The notes below the pieces were generated by a model. The model had not been told where the DNA came from. It did no database searches and worked only from the letters and a program-made list of their open reading frames with translations. From Tragulus kanchil (lineage: Eukaryota; Chordata; Mammalia; Artiodactyla; Tragulidae), in NCBI GenBank assembly GCA_022376925.1, contig JAIOJX010000001.1:2885501-2949500 (forward strand): a stretch of DNA of 64,000 bases, written 5' to 3'. The translations under genes were made by a program, and so were the position numbers. Positions 50,746 to 64,000 of the stretch are shown one piece after another. Each line of letters starts with the position of its first letter. Positions within the stretch are counted from its first letter, which is position 1.

Positions 50746-51580
50746 TTTATTAAACCAATAAGACTATATGCTGTGTGCCAATCACTGTACTATGGATGGA
50801 ATTACAATACTATATACAGACCTTTTCTCTCAAGTTTCTTATAGTTCTGTGCAGAAGATAGACACATAAACAGACTGATAATCCTGTGTGCTGTTAACAA
50901 ATGATTAAAGGAAATAAATTTAGGTGATAGAATTTTACTTCATGAGCTGAACAATCGCCTTTTGAAGAACCTCAGAATGGAGTGGAAGGCAGGAAGCTTT
51001 TATAAGATAAAGAATAAACAAAGAAGAAAAAATAGAAAATATCTCAGTGGGTAGGGCCACATAGTCTACCTTGCTTAGGGTATGAGTTGGCCCAGAGTTG
51101 CCTTGGCCGTTGAAAATAGCTGACCAGATATACTGTGTTTCTGTAAAGTAGAACATTTATAGGGACAGTAAGGTCATCTAAGGTTTTGTTTTTTGATAAG
51201 GCAGCCAGGCAGGAGTGGCTCCATCTTCAGCCTAGAACGTTATTTCAACAATCTTAAGCACTAAGCTATTTGTACAAACTGCTTTGGGATTTCTGTGAAC
51301 TGCCTATAGGGCACATATGAAGTATCACAGAAGAGGTAATGTTTGAGCATGGACTTGAAGGAAATTTGTTCCACATATAAAGAGGAAAGGGCATTTCTGG
51401 CAGGACAAAAAAGAACCCAGCAATTTGTACAAAGACACAAAAGCGTTAGAGCTTTGTTTGGCAAAATCATAAGTATTTGCAAGTGGCTTGCGAGTGGGGG
51501 AAAAGTATGAACGTGAGAAAATGAGGATGGACAACACATGCGAGGTAACTGTTAAAGCCTGGATGTGCTCCATGCAAAGG
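50746..51580. other. Intronic sequence with old repeat remnant
   Basis: The start (about 50746-50900) resembles the same un-named ancient repeat as at 48600. The rest shows no feature I can support. Confidence 0.4.
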
Positions 51581-51939
51581 CTAAATGCAGCGGTAAAGAG
51601 GTATAACTGATGTACAATATTATGTAGGCTTCAGGTGTACAGATGGTTCACAATTTTTAAAGGTTATTCTTTAAAGAGTTACACTATGAAAAGTTTTACT
51701 ATAAGAATAGCTATTATAAAATATTGGCTGTATTCCATGTGTTGTACAACATATTCTTGTAGCTTATTTATTTTAAGATAGTACTTTTGTACCTCTTAAT
51801 CCTCTACTCCTTTCTCCTTTTCTCTCCTCACTGGTAACCACTAGTTTATTCTAGTGGTTATTTATTTAGCCCATTCCCTATAGCCTCTTTGAACTCATGT
51901 TCTGTTAATCTCCCCTCTTGGTCTCTCTACTGCAACCAC
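51581..51939. other. Intronic sequence, possible old L1-like piece
   Basis: 'tgtacaatattatgtaggct tcagg' is a phrase common near old mammalian L1-related repeats. Otherwise unassigned. Confidence 0.35.
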
Positions 51940-52345
51940 AGAGGCCGAGTTGCTATTTTTTGAACACATTGGGCAACTTTCTACCACAGGGCTTTTGCAT
52001 TTGCCACTCCCTCTACTCTGAATATTCTTTCTCCAGGTGTGCATAAGGCTCACTCTCATTATTTTCAGAGTCACTGCTTAAATATCACCTACTCATTCCC
52101 TGAATACCCTATTGAAAATTGAAATTCCTCATCAGTACTTTCTACTCACATATTTTTCTTCCCAAGACATGTTGCCTTTTAATAAATTATATAGTTTACT
52201 TATTTCACTTGTTTCTCTGGCGTCTTCCCTCTACTCAAATGTGAGCTCTAGGAGGGAAACAACCTTGGTGTGCTTGCTGATGTACTTATATTACTTAGAA
52301 TAATGCTTGCCGTATAGTATGTGATCAAATATTATTTGTCAAATT
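51940..52345 (+). mobile_element. LINE-2 remnant
   Basis: The order 'tcactgcttaaatatcacct', 'tgagctctaggagggaaaca' and 'agaataatgcttgccgtata' follows the L2 3' region. Diverged by age. Confidence 0.65.
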
Positions 52346-52406
52346 ACAACAGTTAGCAAACTCTTAGCTCTATCCAAAACTTGTTGGGTGATTTGAGAAA
52401 TATATG

Positions 52407-52626
52407 AAGGCTTCCCTGGTGGCCCAAATGGTAAGAATCTCTCTGCAGTGCAAGAGACCTGGGTCTAATCACTGGGTTGGGAAGATCCCCTGGAGAAGAG
52501 TAAGGCTACCCACTGCAATATCTTGCCTGGAGGATTCTATGGACAGAAGAATCTGGTGGGCTACAGTCCATGGGGTCACACAGAGTTGGACATGACTGAG
52601 TAACACTTTCACATTTCCACTTTCAG
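52407..52626 (+). mobile_element. Bov-tA/Bov-A SINE
   Basis: Near full-length, with head GGCTTCCCTGGTGGCCCAAA, a mutated B box (GGTCTAATCAC) and the BovB-like 3' half ending 'gactgagtaacactttca'. Confidence 0.92.
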
Positions 52627-53680
52627 AATATATGATGGAATAAAACTGGATGCCTTCTGTAAGGGTCTTTCAGATGTGAAATTGTAGAAAAGAGGCTATG
52701 GCCACTTATGAAGATAGGTTGAGATATTGTGCTATTAAGGAATCATATTAAGATGCTATTTGCCTGGAACCCTAGGGATACCTGAACCCTATCTTGCCCC
52801 ATCTACACCTCCTTTCTGCAGGATCCTCATAGAAATACATGCTTTTAGGAAAGCAGAATCATTCATTAGTTAATTGATTCAGTGGATATGTTTTGAATAC
52901 CTACAATGTGCTAGGTACTGTGCTATGCTCCTGGCACACATCAAAGAGAACCCAAGACAATAAGGAGAAAAAAATAATGAGAAAAATGGCATGTTATAAG
53001 TTAGGTACTATGGGAAAAGAAAGAGCATGGTGAAGTTACTAAGCATAGTATGGATGGAGGTCAGGGTAGGCTTCATTTAGAAGATAATAATCAAGCAAAG
53101 ACTTGAAGAAGGCATGAGAGCATAACAAGTACAGAGGCTGTGACATATGAGAGACTGGCATGTTGAAAGAGTAGCAAGGAAGCCAGAGTGACTGGAATAG
53201 AGAGAGCAAGGAAGCCATAGCAGGAGATAAGACAGAGAGGAACAAAATATATGATCATGTAAGAGCCACGGCAAGGATTTTGGCTTTTACTCTGTATAAG
53301 ATGAGGGAATACTAGATGGCTAGTGTGTTGAGACTATACTATAAGGAGAAATGGTAGAAGAGATACAAGCTAGGAGGCCATGGAAGGAATAATAGGGTTG
53401 TGGAATAAAAACCAAAGTTAAGAAGCGATGGGTGCTGTGATGAGGGAGTGAAGGTGCTATGCAACAGTGAAATGAGGGCTAAAAATGCCATTCCCATCTG
53501 AATTCCCATCTGTGTCTTTAACCCTAAAGAAGAGGATTTCCTATATTATCTTTGAATTCTGTCTGCTCTCTGCATAGGAATCAAAACAGGTCAAAACCTG
53601 GCTGGGACTGAGTTCCTGTGATCTGATTGTCACATTTTGAGGGTTCTTGAACCTTTTTTGAAAAGCCAGCTGAAGAGTAC
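52627..53680. other. Intronic sequence with old mammalian repeat
   Basis: From about 52870 to 53300 the text ('acaatgtgctaggtactgtg', then 'gacttgaagaaggcatgaga') is the same type of ancient repeat noted at 48600, here at its longest. The flanks are unassigned. Confidence 0.5.
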
Positions 53681-54169
53681 TTGTTGTTAAGTTGCTAAGT
53701 CATGTATGACTTTTTGCAACCCCATGAACTGCAGCATGCCAGACTTCTCTGTCCTGCAGTTTCTCAAACTCATGTCTATTGAGTCAGTGCTGCTTTCTAA
53801 CCGTCTCATCCTCTACCACCCCACTTCTCTTCCTACCCTCATTCTTCTCCAGTATCAGGGTCTTTTCCAGTTAGTCGGCTCTTTGCATCAGGTGGCCAAA
53901 GTATTGGAGCTTCTGCTTCAGCATCAGTCCTTCCAATGAATAGTCAGGGTTGATTTCCTTTAAGACAGACAAACTTGATCTCCTTGCAGTCCAAGGGACT
54001 CAAGAGTCTTTTCTGACACCACAGTTCAAAAGCATTCATTCTTCAGCACTCAGCCTTCTTTGTGGTCCAGCTCTCACAGCCATATGTGACTGCTGGAAAA
54101 ACCATAGCTTTGACTCTACGGACCTTTGTCGGCAAAGTGATGTCTCTGCTTTTTAATATGCTGTCTAAT
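53681..54169 (-). mobile_element. BovB LINE 3'-end fragment
   Basis: It starts at the reversed 3' terminus ('gttgttaagttgctaagtca') and ends 'ttaatatgctgtcta'. About 490 bp. Confidence 0.93.
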
Positions 54170-54900
54170 GTATCTCTAAGACTCATTCATCTTGTATGAC
54201 TGAAACTTAGTACCCTTTCACTAATATACCTCAATTCACTCCAGCTCTTGGTAACCACCATTCTATTCTCTGCTTCTATGATTTTGACCATTTTAGATTG
54301 CACATGAGTGAAATCATACAGTATTTGTCTTTATCTACCTTATTTCACTTAGCATGATGTCCTGCAAGTTCATCAGTATTGTTGAAAATGGTAGGATTTC
54401 CTTCTTTCTAAGGATAGATAATATTCCACTGTATGTATCTATATTTTCTTATCCAGCCCTCTGTTGATTGACACTTAGGGTGCTTCCATGTCTTGGCTAT
54501 TGGGAATAATTTTACAATAAACATGGGGATGCAGATATCTCTTAGACATCCTGATTAAAATTCCTTTGGACATAGACCCACAAGTGAGATTACTGGATCA
54601 CATGGTAGGTCTATTTTTAATCTTTGAGGTGCCTCTCTACTGTTTCCCATAGGGGCTGTACCAGTTTACGTTCCACCAACAGTGTAGGAGCATTCTCTTT
54701 TCTCTACACTTACCAACACCTGTTACCTCTTACTTTTTCTTTCTGATGCCAGCCATTCTAACAAATGTAAGGTAATATCACATTGTGATTTTGATCTGCA
54801 TTTCCCTAATGAGTAGTGATGTTGAGTACCTTTTTGTGTCCCTGTCAACTATTTGTATGTCTTCTTTGGAGTAATATCTATTGGGGCCAGTTAGAAATAC
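54170..54900 (-). mobile_element. Old L1 3'-UTR fragment
   Basis: Reverse complement of the mammalian L1 3' UTR, with plus-strand phrases 'tggtaaccaccattctattc' and 'accaacagtgtaggagcatt'. The last ~95 bp are repeated at 55894 on by D12. Confidence 0.8.
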
Positions 54901-56951
54901 TGTGTTAAATACTTAAAATTTACAGATCTTATGGATCTATAAAAAAGCGGACAGATCTTATTTTAAGTGTTTTGTCATAAAATAATAATTTAATAACAAT
55001 AATAAAAACAGGTAGAAGGAAAGGTTTGAAGGGAATGGATATATTTATTGCATAGATTGTGGTCATGAGTATATTAGCCTGAGTATAGTCTGGATGCTTT
55101 CTGCTGCAGAAAAAACTTGAAGGTGTCTTCAAAGTTGTAAGGAGGAGAGAAGGCATTAGGATGCATTTAAGAATCTATGAAAAGACCACAGCAAAATCTG
55201 GCTTGTGAAGTATCCTACTCTGGCCAAAATCTGCTATATCATCACTTCTCTATGCTTAGGTAGGATTTGCAAAAAGTAGATGGGAAGGAAGGTAGGAAAG
55301 CTATTGTAATTCAGTTCTGCTCCTAAAAAGAAATCAGTACCATTTGTATCTTGCTTTGATAGTCTATTTGTTGTGGCTAATATTTACCATGTCCTCAGGA
55401 CAGTGGGGTAGACATAAAGTAATTTCCCCTTGGCATTACTCATAAGAAGCAATATCTTGGAAATACTAATATAAATGGAGTAAAGGAACACAATTTTCTT
55501 TATTAAACCCTCATGAAATCTTTTATGTATCCAACAGGAGCAGGCTTCTCATTGAAAGACATTTCTCTTGTATTAGGTTCTTTGAATTGTGAAACCCCTT
55601 ACTTGTGCCTTAAGAATAAAGACTAGGTTGGTTGCGTATTGCAGGCTGACTTGAGAATTGAGCTTTGTCCAAGACACATGGGAAATTTTATAAATATCCA
55701 AGGGATTCGTTAGAGCTGCAAGGACACTTTCCATCTAGTTTTAACCTCTTACTGTTTAGATAAGGAAATGGAAAATAAGAGATGGGTACATATTTGCTAA
55801 AGGGCACACTCTCGGTTTCTGCCTTCCAGCCAAGGGTTCTTGCTGATAAGGCGCCTAAGAGCATGTTGTGACATTTAGTGTTACTTTTCAGTACTAATGA
55901 GTAGTGATGTTGAGTACCTTTTTGTGTCCCTGTCAACTATTTGTATGTCTTCTTTGGAGTAATATCTATTGGGGCCAGTTAGAAATACTGTGTTAAATAC
56001 TTAAAATTTACAGATCTTATGGATCTATAAAAAAGCGGACAGATCTTATTTTAAGTGTTTTGTCATAAAATAATAATTTAATAACAATAATAAAAACAGG
56101 TAGAAGGAAAGGTTTGAAGGGAATGGATATATTTATTGCATAGATTGTGGTCATGAGTATATTAGCCTGAGTATAGTCTGGATGCTTTCTGCTGCAGAAA
56201 AAACTTGAAGGTGTCTTCAAAGTTGTAAGGAGGAGAGAAGGCATTAGGATGCATTTAAGAATCTATGAAAAGACCACAGCAAAATCTGGCTTGTGAAGTA
56301 TCCTACTCTGGCCAAAATCTGCTATATCATCACTTCTCTATGCTTAGGTAGGATTTGCAAAAAGTAGATGGGAAGGAAGGTAGGAAAGCTATTGTAATTC
56401 AGTTCTGCTCCTAAAAAGAAATCAGTACCATTTGTATCTTGCTTTGATAGTCTATTTGTTGTGGCTAATATTTACCATGTCCTCAGGACAGTGGGGTAGA
56501 CATAAAGTAATTTCCCCTTGGCATTACTCATAAGAAGCAATATCTTGGAAATACTAATATAAATGGAGTAAAGGAACACAATTTTCTTTATTAAACCCTC
56601 ATGAAATCTTTTATGTATCCAACAGGAGCAGGCTTCTCATTGAAAGACATTTCTCTTGTATTAGGTTCTTTGAATTGTGAAACCCCTTACTTGTGCCTTA
56701 AGAATAAAGACTAGGTTGGTTGCGTATTGCAGGCTGACTTGAGAATTGAGCTTTGTCCAAGACACATGGGAAATTTTATAAATATCCAAGGGATTCGTTA
56801 GAGCTGCAAGGACACTTTCCATCTAGTTTTAACCTCTTACTGTTTAGATAAGGAAATGGAAAATAAGAGATGGGTACATATTTGCTAAAGGGCACACTCT
56901 CGGTTTCTGCCTTCCAGCCAAGGGTTCTTGCTGATAAGCGCCTGAGCATGT
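54806..56951 (+). repeat. Direct tandem duplication D12, period 1088 bp
   Basis: Copy A 54806-55872, copy B 55894-56951. The end of A (GATAAGGCGCCTAAGAGC near 55847) is a corrupted form of B (GATAAGCGCCTGAGC near 56933). The lead-in to B (55873-55893) is a corrupted form of 54781-54805. The interior is identical as far as I can read. Confidence 0.95.
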
Positions 56952-57692
56952 TTGCTTTGGTCAGCCTGCTTGGAGCAGTGTCAGCTATCGCTACTGTGAT
57001 CATTTCCAAGCTGTTACACATTTATCAAGTCTAACAATTAGCCAGGATAGGAGGTTCTTGCTAGTTGGCCACCTCAAACTCTAAGAGGATGGCAGGGATT
57101 GAATCCAGTACAATCAGGAGGTATACAGGTTAGCTAGAAAAAGCTCATCAGATTAGCTGTCAAGTAATTCTGAAGTTTTGCTGTGTGAGTCACATTGCCA
57201 CATAGCCGGTTACTTTCTAGACCAAAGAAAGTTGAGGCTCAAAATATATGAAGGAACACAGAGGAAAAGCTTTGAAATTGATTATTTAGATAGATTATAT
57301 TTATTATGTGTTATGGCAAGTCATATCCCATCCAGATTTCCACTGAGGAACCCATGAACAGCCTCTCCTACATGTTGTCCCTATTAAGGGGACATGAATT
57401 CTTCCGACTTGACCTCTGAGGTTTTTGATGTCCTCTACAAACTTTGTGATTTTTTTTTTCTGGCCAACTTCTGTGTGTGTGTGTATGCACGTGCAAGTGT
57501 GTGTGTGTGGTCTCCAAGAGCCATCTTCTTCAGCAAAGCTATCCCAGTTGCTGTAAGCAGCAGAGCTATGTTTTGTGCTTATTATCAGGTTTAAGATATT
57601 CTTTCTACACATCCCTCCTCTCTAGGGCAGTTTCTAAATTGTTTAACTCACACAATAGCCTGCTGAGGAGAATTATTTCAGAAGTAAACTTG
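56952..57692. other. Intronic sequence with short GT stretch
   Basis: About 740 bp with a short GT-rich stretch near 57473-57510 and no recognised repeat. Confidence 0.45.
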
Positions 57693-57900
57693 TTTTTCCA
57701 AGGTGGCATAGTGGTAAGGAATCCACCTGCCAATATAGGGGATGCAGATTCTATCCTTGAGTCAGGAAGATCCCCTGAAGAAGAAAATGGCAACCCACTC
57801 CAGTATTCTTGCTTGGAAAATTCCATGTACAGAGGAGCTTGGCAGGCTCCATGGGGTTTCAAAGAGTCAGATACAACTGAACGACTGAGCACATATGCAC
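57693..57900 (+). mobile_element. Bov-tA/Bov-A SINE, diverged
   Basis: 'aaggtggcatagtggtaagg', 'gtcaggaagatcccctgaag' and 'gagtcagatacaactgaacg' in order. The B box is mutated. Confidence 0.85.
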
Positions 57901-59658
<1,758 letters not shown>

Positions 59659-60812
59659 TGTTGTCGTTCAGTCATTCACTCGTGTCTGACTCTTCATGAC
59701 CCTATGGACAGCAGCACGCCAGGCTTCCCCATGCTTCAGTGTCTCCTGGAGTTTGCTCAAACTCACATCCATTGAGTCAATGATGCCAACTGACGATCTT
59801 ATCCTGTCACCTCCTTCTCCTCCTACCCTCGGTCTTTCCCAGCATCAGGATTTTTTTCAGTGAGTCAGCTCTTCGAATTAGGTGGCCAGTGTATTAGAGT
59901 TTCAGCTTCAGCATCCTTCCTTCCAGTGAATAGTCAGGGTTGATTTCCTGTTTGGATGGACTGGTTTGATCTCCTTGCCGTCCAAGGAACTCTCAAGAGT
60001 CTCCTCCAACAGCACAGTTCGAAAGCGTCAGTTCTTCAGTGCTCAGTGTTCTTTATGTCCAATTCACATATCCATACGTGAATAGTGGAAAAATCATTGC
60101 TTTGACTCTATAAACCTCTGTAGGCAAAGTGGTGTTTCTGCTTTTTAATATACTGTCTAAGTTTGTTGTAGCTTTTCTTCCACGGAGCAAGTGTCTTTTA
60201 ATTTTATGGCTGCAGTTACCATCCACAGTGATTTTGGAACCCAGGAAAATAAAGTTTGTCTCTGTTTCCATTGTTTCTGCCTGTCTCTTTGCCATGAAGC
60301 GATGGAACTGGATGCCATAATCTTAGTTTTTGAATGTTGAGTTTTAAGCCAGCTTTTTCACTCTCCTCTTTTCACCTTTGTCAAGAGGCTCTTTAGTTCC
60401 TCTTCGCTTTCTGCCATAAGGATGTTGTCATCTGCATATCTCAGGTTATTGATGTTTTTCCTGGCAATCTTGATTCCAGCTTGTGCTTCATTCAATCTGG
60501 CATTTTGCATGATGTACTCTATGTATAAGTTAAATAAGCAAGGTGACAGTATACAGACTTGACATACTCCTTTCCCAATTTGGAACCAGTCCATTTTTCC
60601 ATGTCCAGTTCTAATTGCTACTTCTTGACCTGCATGCAGGTTTCTCAGGAGGCAGGTAGGGTGATCTGGTATTCTCATTTTTTTCAGAGTTTTCCGAAGT
60701 TTGTTGTGATCCACTCATTCAAAGGCTTTAGCATAGTCGATGAAGCAGAAGTATATGCTTTTCTGGAATTCCTTTGCTTTTTCTATGATTCAACAGATGT
60801 TTGCAATATTGT
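59659..60812 (-). mobile_element. BovB LINE fragment with reverse-transcriptase motif
   Basis: About 1.15 kb from the reversed 3' terminus (59659) into the reverse transcriptase. A 118-codon minus-strand frame (60714-60358) contains GVCQVCILSPCLFN and the catalytic NNLRYADDNILMAES. The fragment ends about 190 bp before the 144-bp exon. Its right part is repeated at 61217-61909 by D13. Confidence 0.94.
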
Positions 60813-60989
60813 CCTGACTAAACCATTAATAATTATCCAGCAAGTACTTAATACAAGTATGGAGAAATGTAATTCATTTGAATAAAGACTACATATTATA
60901 AAGTCTTTTTGGGATGGAAGTTGTATTTCAATGTGTGTTTTTACTATCAAAGATAATTATTTTCCTTTCCCTTCACTTTTCCTTTTTGA

Positions 60990-61211
<222 letters not shown>

Positions 61212-62102
61212 TAAAGTAGGCAAAGTGGTGTTTCTGCTTTTTAATATACTGTCTAAGTTTGTTGTAGCTTTTCTTCCACGGAGCAAGTGTCTTTTAATTT
61301 TATGGCTGCAGTTACCATCCACAGTGATTTTGGAACCCAGGAAAATAAAGTTTGTCTCTGTTTCCATTGTTTCTGCCTGTCTCTTTGCCATGAAGCGATG
61401 GAACTGGATGCCATAATCTTAGTTTTTGAATGTTGAGTTTTAAGCCAGCTTTTTCACTCTCCTCTTTTCACCTTTGTCAAGAGGCTCTTTAGTTCCTCTT
61501 CGCTTTCTGCCATAAGGATGTTGTCATCTGCATATCTCAGGTTATTGATGTTTTTCCTGGCAATCTTGATTCCAGCTTGTGCTTCATTCAATCTGGCATT
61601 TTGCATGATGTACTCTATGTATAAGTTAAATAAGCAAGGTGACAGTATACAGACTTGACATACTCCTTTCCCAATTTGGAACCAGTCCATTTTTCCATGT
61701 CCAGTTCTAATTGTTTACTTCTTGACCTGCATGCAGGTTTCTCAGGAGGCAGGTAGGGTGATCTGGTATTCTCATTTTTTTCAGAGTTTTCCGAAGTTTG
61801 TTGTGATCCACTCATTCAAAGGCTTTAGCATAGTCGATGAAGCAGAAGTATATGCTTTTCTGGAATTCCTTTGCTTTTTCTATGATTCAACAGATGTTTG
61901 CAATATTGTCCTGACTAAACCATTAATAATTATCCAGCAAGTACTTAATACAAGTATGGAGAAATGTAATTCATTTGAATAAAGACTACATATTATAAAG
62001 TCTTTTTGGGATGGAAGTTGTATTTCAATGTGTGTTTTTACTATCAAAGATAATTATTTTCCTTTCCCTTCACTTTTCCTTTTTGACTTTTCTCTGCCTT
62101 AG

Positions 62103-62246
62103 ATGCCTATACAACAGCTGAAGTTGTTTATTCTTGGACTCTTGGGAAGAACAAATCTGTGGAAGTGGCACAGGATGGCTCTCGACTGAATCAATATGAC
62201 CTGCTGGGCCATGTTGTTGGGACAGAAATAATCCGGTCTAGTACAG
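62103..62246 (+). CDS. GABRA3: GABRA3 144-bp exon, second copy (probable assembly duplicate)
   Basis: Base-for-base copy of 61006-61149, with the same acceptor and donor, 1097 bp downstream inside D13. If real and spliced in, it would insert 48 residues in frame, repeating a beta-sheet segment before loop C; such a duplication is not known in this family. Intronic flanks are copied as well, and the same kind of duplication recurs twelve more times in the window, so I think only one copy is genuine. Copy 2 leads into the intact downstream intron. Confidence 0.6.
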
Positions 62247-62289
62247 GTATTTATTTATTTTATTTAACAAATCTTTTGTAACCTGTAGC

Positions 62290-62490
62290 ACATATCCATC
62301 ACTGTTGTGAGTGCTTATGATAACTTATGACAAAACAGTCTTGTGATGTAGGAACTATTATTTTAAGGATACTGAAGCACATAAATATTTAGTAATTTGT
62401 CCTAGGTAACAGTTATGTAATATCAGAGCTGAGAGCTGAATCCAGCAGATGGACTTCCAAGACCATGCTTTTGACTGTGATGCCCTGCTG
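62290..62490 (+). mobile_element. MIR SINE remnant
   Basis: 'gtaggaactattattttaag' and 'agctgagagctgaatccagc' in MIR order. Old and diverged. Confidence 0.65.
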
Positions 62491-63182
62491 TCTCTTGGTG
62501 AACTAGAAGGTTCAGGTCATTGAGACTGGACTATGATAGAAGAGAAAGCAAAGGGAAGCCACAATGGTAGGAGAGCTAAACTATGATCCTAAAGATTTCA
62601 TGAAACTATTTCCTTAACTCTGCCAGTACAGAGGTGGCAGGGTAATAACCGCAGGAGAGGCCAGAACATAGCCAGGAGGTCCAGGAGTGAGACATGGGAT
62701 TGTTTTCTTAAGTGAATCTCCCATTTCAAAAACAAGTATGTCTGGAATGTTGCCAGGTCCTCTCAATGGCTCTTCCTTGGATATTGATAAATGGAACTCA
62801 GAGACTTGTTCTGTAGCCTTAAGTCCTGTCTGTTTAGAAATGTGTCAGTTTTAGGGGCCTTAGGAAGGAGGCACCCTGAATCTCAACTAACTTTAGAGTA
62901 TTTGGCAAAATGGAATATATCTTAGGAGCTCACATATCTTACAGTACTTTTTGTATGAAAGGGTGGGAACTTTCAACATTTGTCTCCATGGAAGATCTCT
63001 GAATCCACAGTTATAAACAAAGTAGGATACTCTTGTCCTTCTTTTTTCATTAGCTGGACACTGCTGTCCCATCTCCTTATAGTGTTGCAGGATGTCTGTG
63101 CTCTGTTCTCCCGCTATCCTCAGACTAGGGGAGAGCAACTTAAAAAAAAAAAAAAAAAGCATCATTTGAAATGAAATGAATT
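62491..63182. other. Intronic sequence, no recognised feature
   Basis: About 690 bp with an A run at 63143-63158. Nothing else supported. Confidence 0.45.
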
Positions 63183-63425
63183 AAAGGACAACAGGGGGGC
63201 TTCCCAGGTGACTCAGTGGGTAAAGAATCTGCCTGCAGTGCAGGAGACACTGGTTCGATTTCTGGGTCAGGAAGATCCACTAGAGGAGGGCATGGCAACC
63301 CCACTCCAGTATTCTTGCCTGGAGAATCCCATGGATGGATGATCCGGGTGGACTACAGTCCACAGGGTCACAGAGTTGGACATGACTGAAGTGACTGAGC
63401 ACGTACACAGACAAAGGACAACAGG
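63183..63425 (+). mobile_element. Bov-tA/Bov-A SINE with target-site duplication
   Basis: A full-length SINE with head GGCTTCCCAGGTGACTCAGT and B box GGTTCGATTTC, flanked by a perfect 13-bp duplication AAAGGACAACAGG (63183-63195 and 63413-63425). Confidence 0.94.
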
Positions 63426-63925
63426 ATTTAGAGATGCAGAATTTGGTGTGGGAAAACGCTATTCTTGAGAATGGCAGTACTGAGGCTCAAAGGGCCAGAG
63501 GTTTGTGAGAACATGACCTCTTAGAGAAGGTCAAGGTTCTGTAAGGGTGGGAGGGAAGTCCTCGCCTGACCAGTTCAGCTCTTCCCAAGCAGAGGGAGGG
63601 AAGAGGACCTTCACTGCCTATGTGTGCAAAATGTACTTTCACTGTCCTGCTGTGACCCTTTCATTTTGGAGCAGATGCTACCTCCTTCTCTGGGGTGCTC
63701 CTGCTGCTGCAACCAACCTGCCCCCTGAGATCAGATGTCCCACCCCTTCCCACCACAGCCTGTGGGCAAAGAGTACCCAGATTCCTGATGAAAGCCCTGC
63801 ACGTCCCAGCACAGTAAGGCAGACCCCTAAAGACCAAAGGCATCCCAGGCACCCCAGAGGTCCACCCAGCAGAATGGAGAGAATTTCTGGGACTACAGCA
63901 TCTCTTTATTCTCCTGACGTTTTAT
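63426..63925. other. Intronic sequence, no recognised feature
   Basis: About 500 bp, GC-richer than its surroundings (63540-63900). A 63-codon minus-strand frame has no family signature. Confidence 0.45.
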
Positions 63926-64000
63926 TTTTCATTGATTTTTATTCTTTGGCCTGTGTGGGCCTCCCATCACAATGGCCTCTCTCATTGCAGAGTACCAGCT
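63926..64000 (-). mobile_element. tRNA-like SINE, same family, cut by window edge
   Basis: 'attctttggcctgtgtgggc' and 'cctctctcattgcagagtac' are the tail half of the SINE family at 9339. The head lies beyond 64000. Confidence 0.8.

Noticed and set aside
60358..60714. Reverse transcriptase frame with YADD as a domesticated gene
   Set aside because: It is a 5'-truncated, frameshifted BovB fragment in an intron, like seven others here.

Overview
This window is mammalian nuclear DNA from a ruminant. It carries four consecutive coding exons of a GABA-A receptor alpha subunit on the + strand, separated by long, repeat-filled introns. The conceptual peptide matches the alpha-3 subunit (GABRA3, X-linked in mammals) rather than alpha-1 or alpha-2. 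The exon sizes are 68, 221, 83 and 144 bp, and all have intact splice sites. A ruminant source follows from many BovB (RTE) LINE fragments, Bov-tA/Bov-A type SINEs, a ruminant-type L1 and LTR fragments. The species cannot be fixed from the sequence alone.

Layout. 1-8900: a young L1 on the - strand, entered from its 5' end at about 8900 and running off the left edge, with ORF1 and ORF2 rearranged by three direct duplications. 8901-28197: upstream intron with BovB pieces, an old decayed L1 (about 10.3-15.9 kb), several copies of a young tRNA-like SINE with clean target-site duplications, and an LTR fragment. 28198-28265: 68-bp exon. 28266-44240: intron with four direct duplications. 44241-44461: 221-bp exon. 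44462-58252: intron with three direct duplications. 58253-58335: 83-bp exon holding the whole Cys-loop. 58336-61005: short intron with BovB. 61006-61149: 144-bp exon, present again at 62103-62246. 62247-64000: downstream intron with MIR, Bov-tA and a truncated SINE.

The most striking property is not a gene. Thirteen near-identical direct tandem duplications, with periods of only 1051-1176 bp, are scattered over the window and make up about 14 kb. They fall in unrelated sequence (L1, LTR, unique intron, exon). At most junctions the end of the left copy and the start of the right copy are garbled versions of the same sequence, with small indels and homopolymer changes. This is best read as unmerged overlapping ends left by sequence assembly rather than biology, so the second 144-bp exon is probably not real. 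I found no novel enzymatic or defence system. The best biological candidate for something under-described is the SINE family with a distinctive extension beside its poly-A end.
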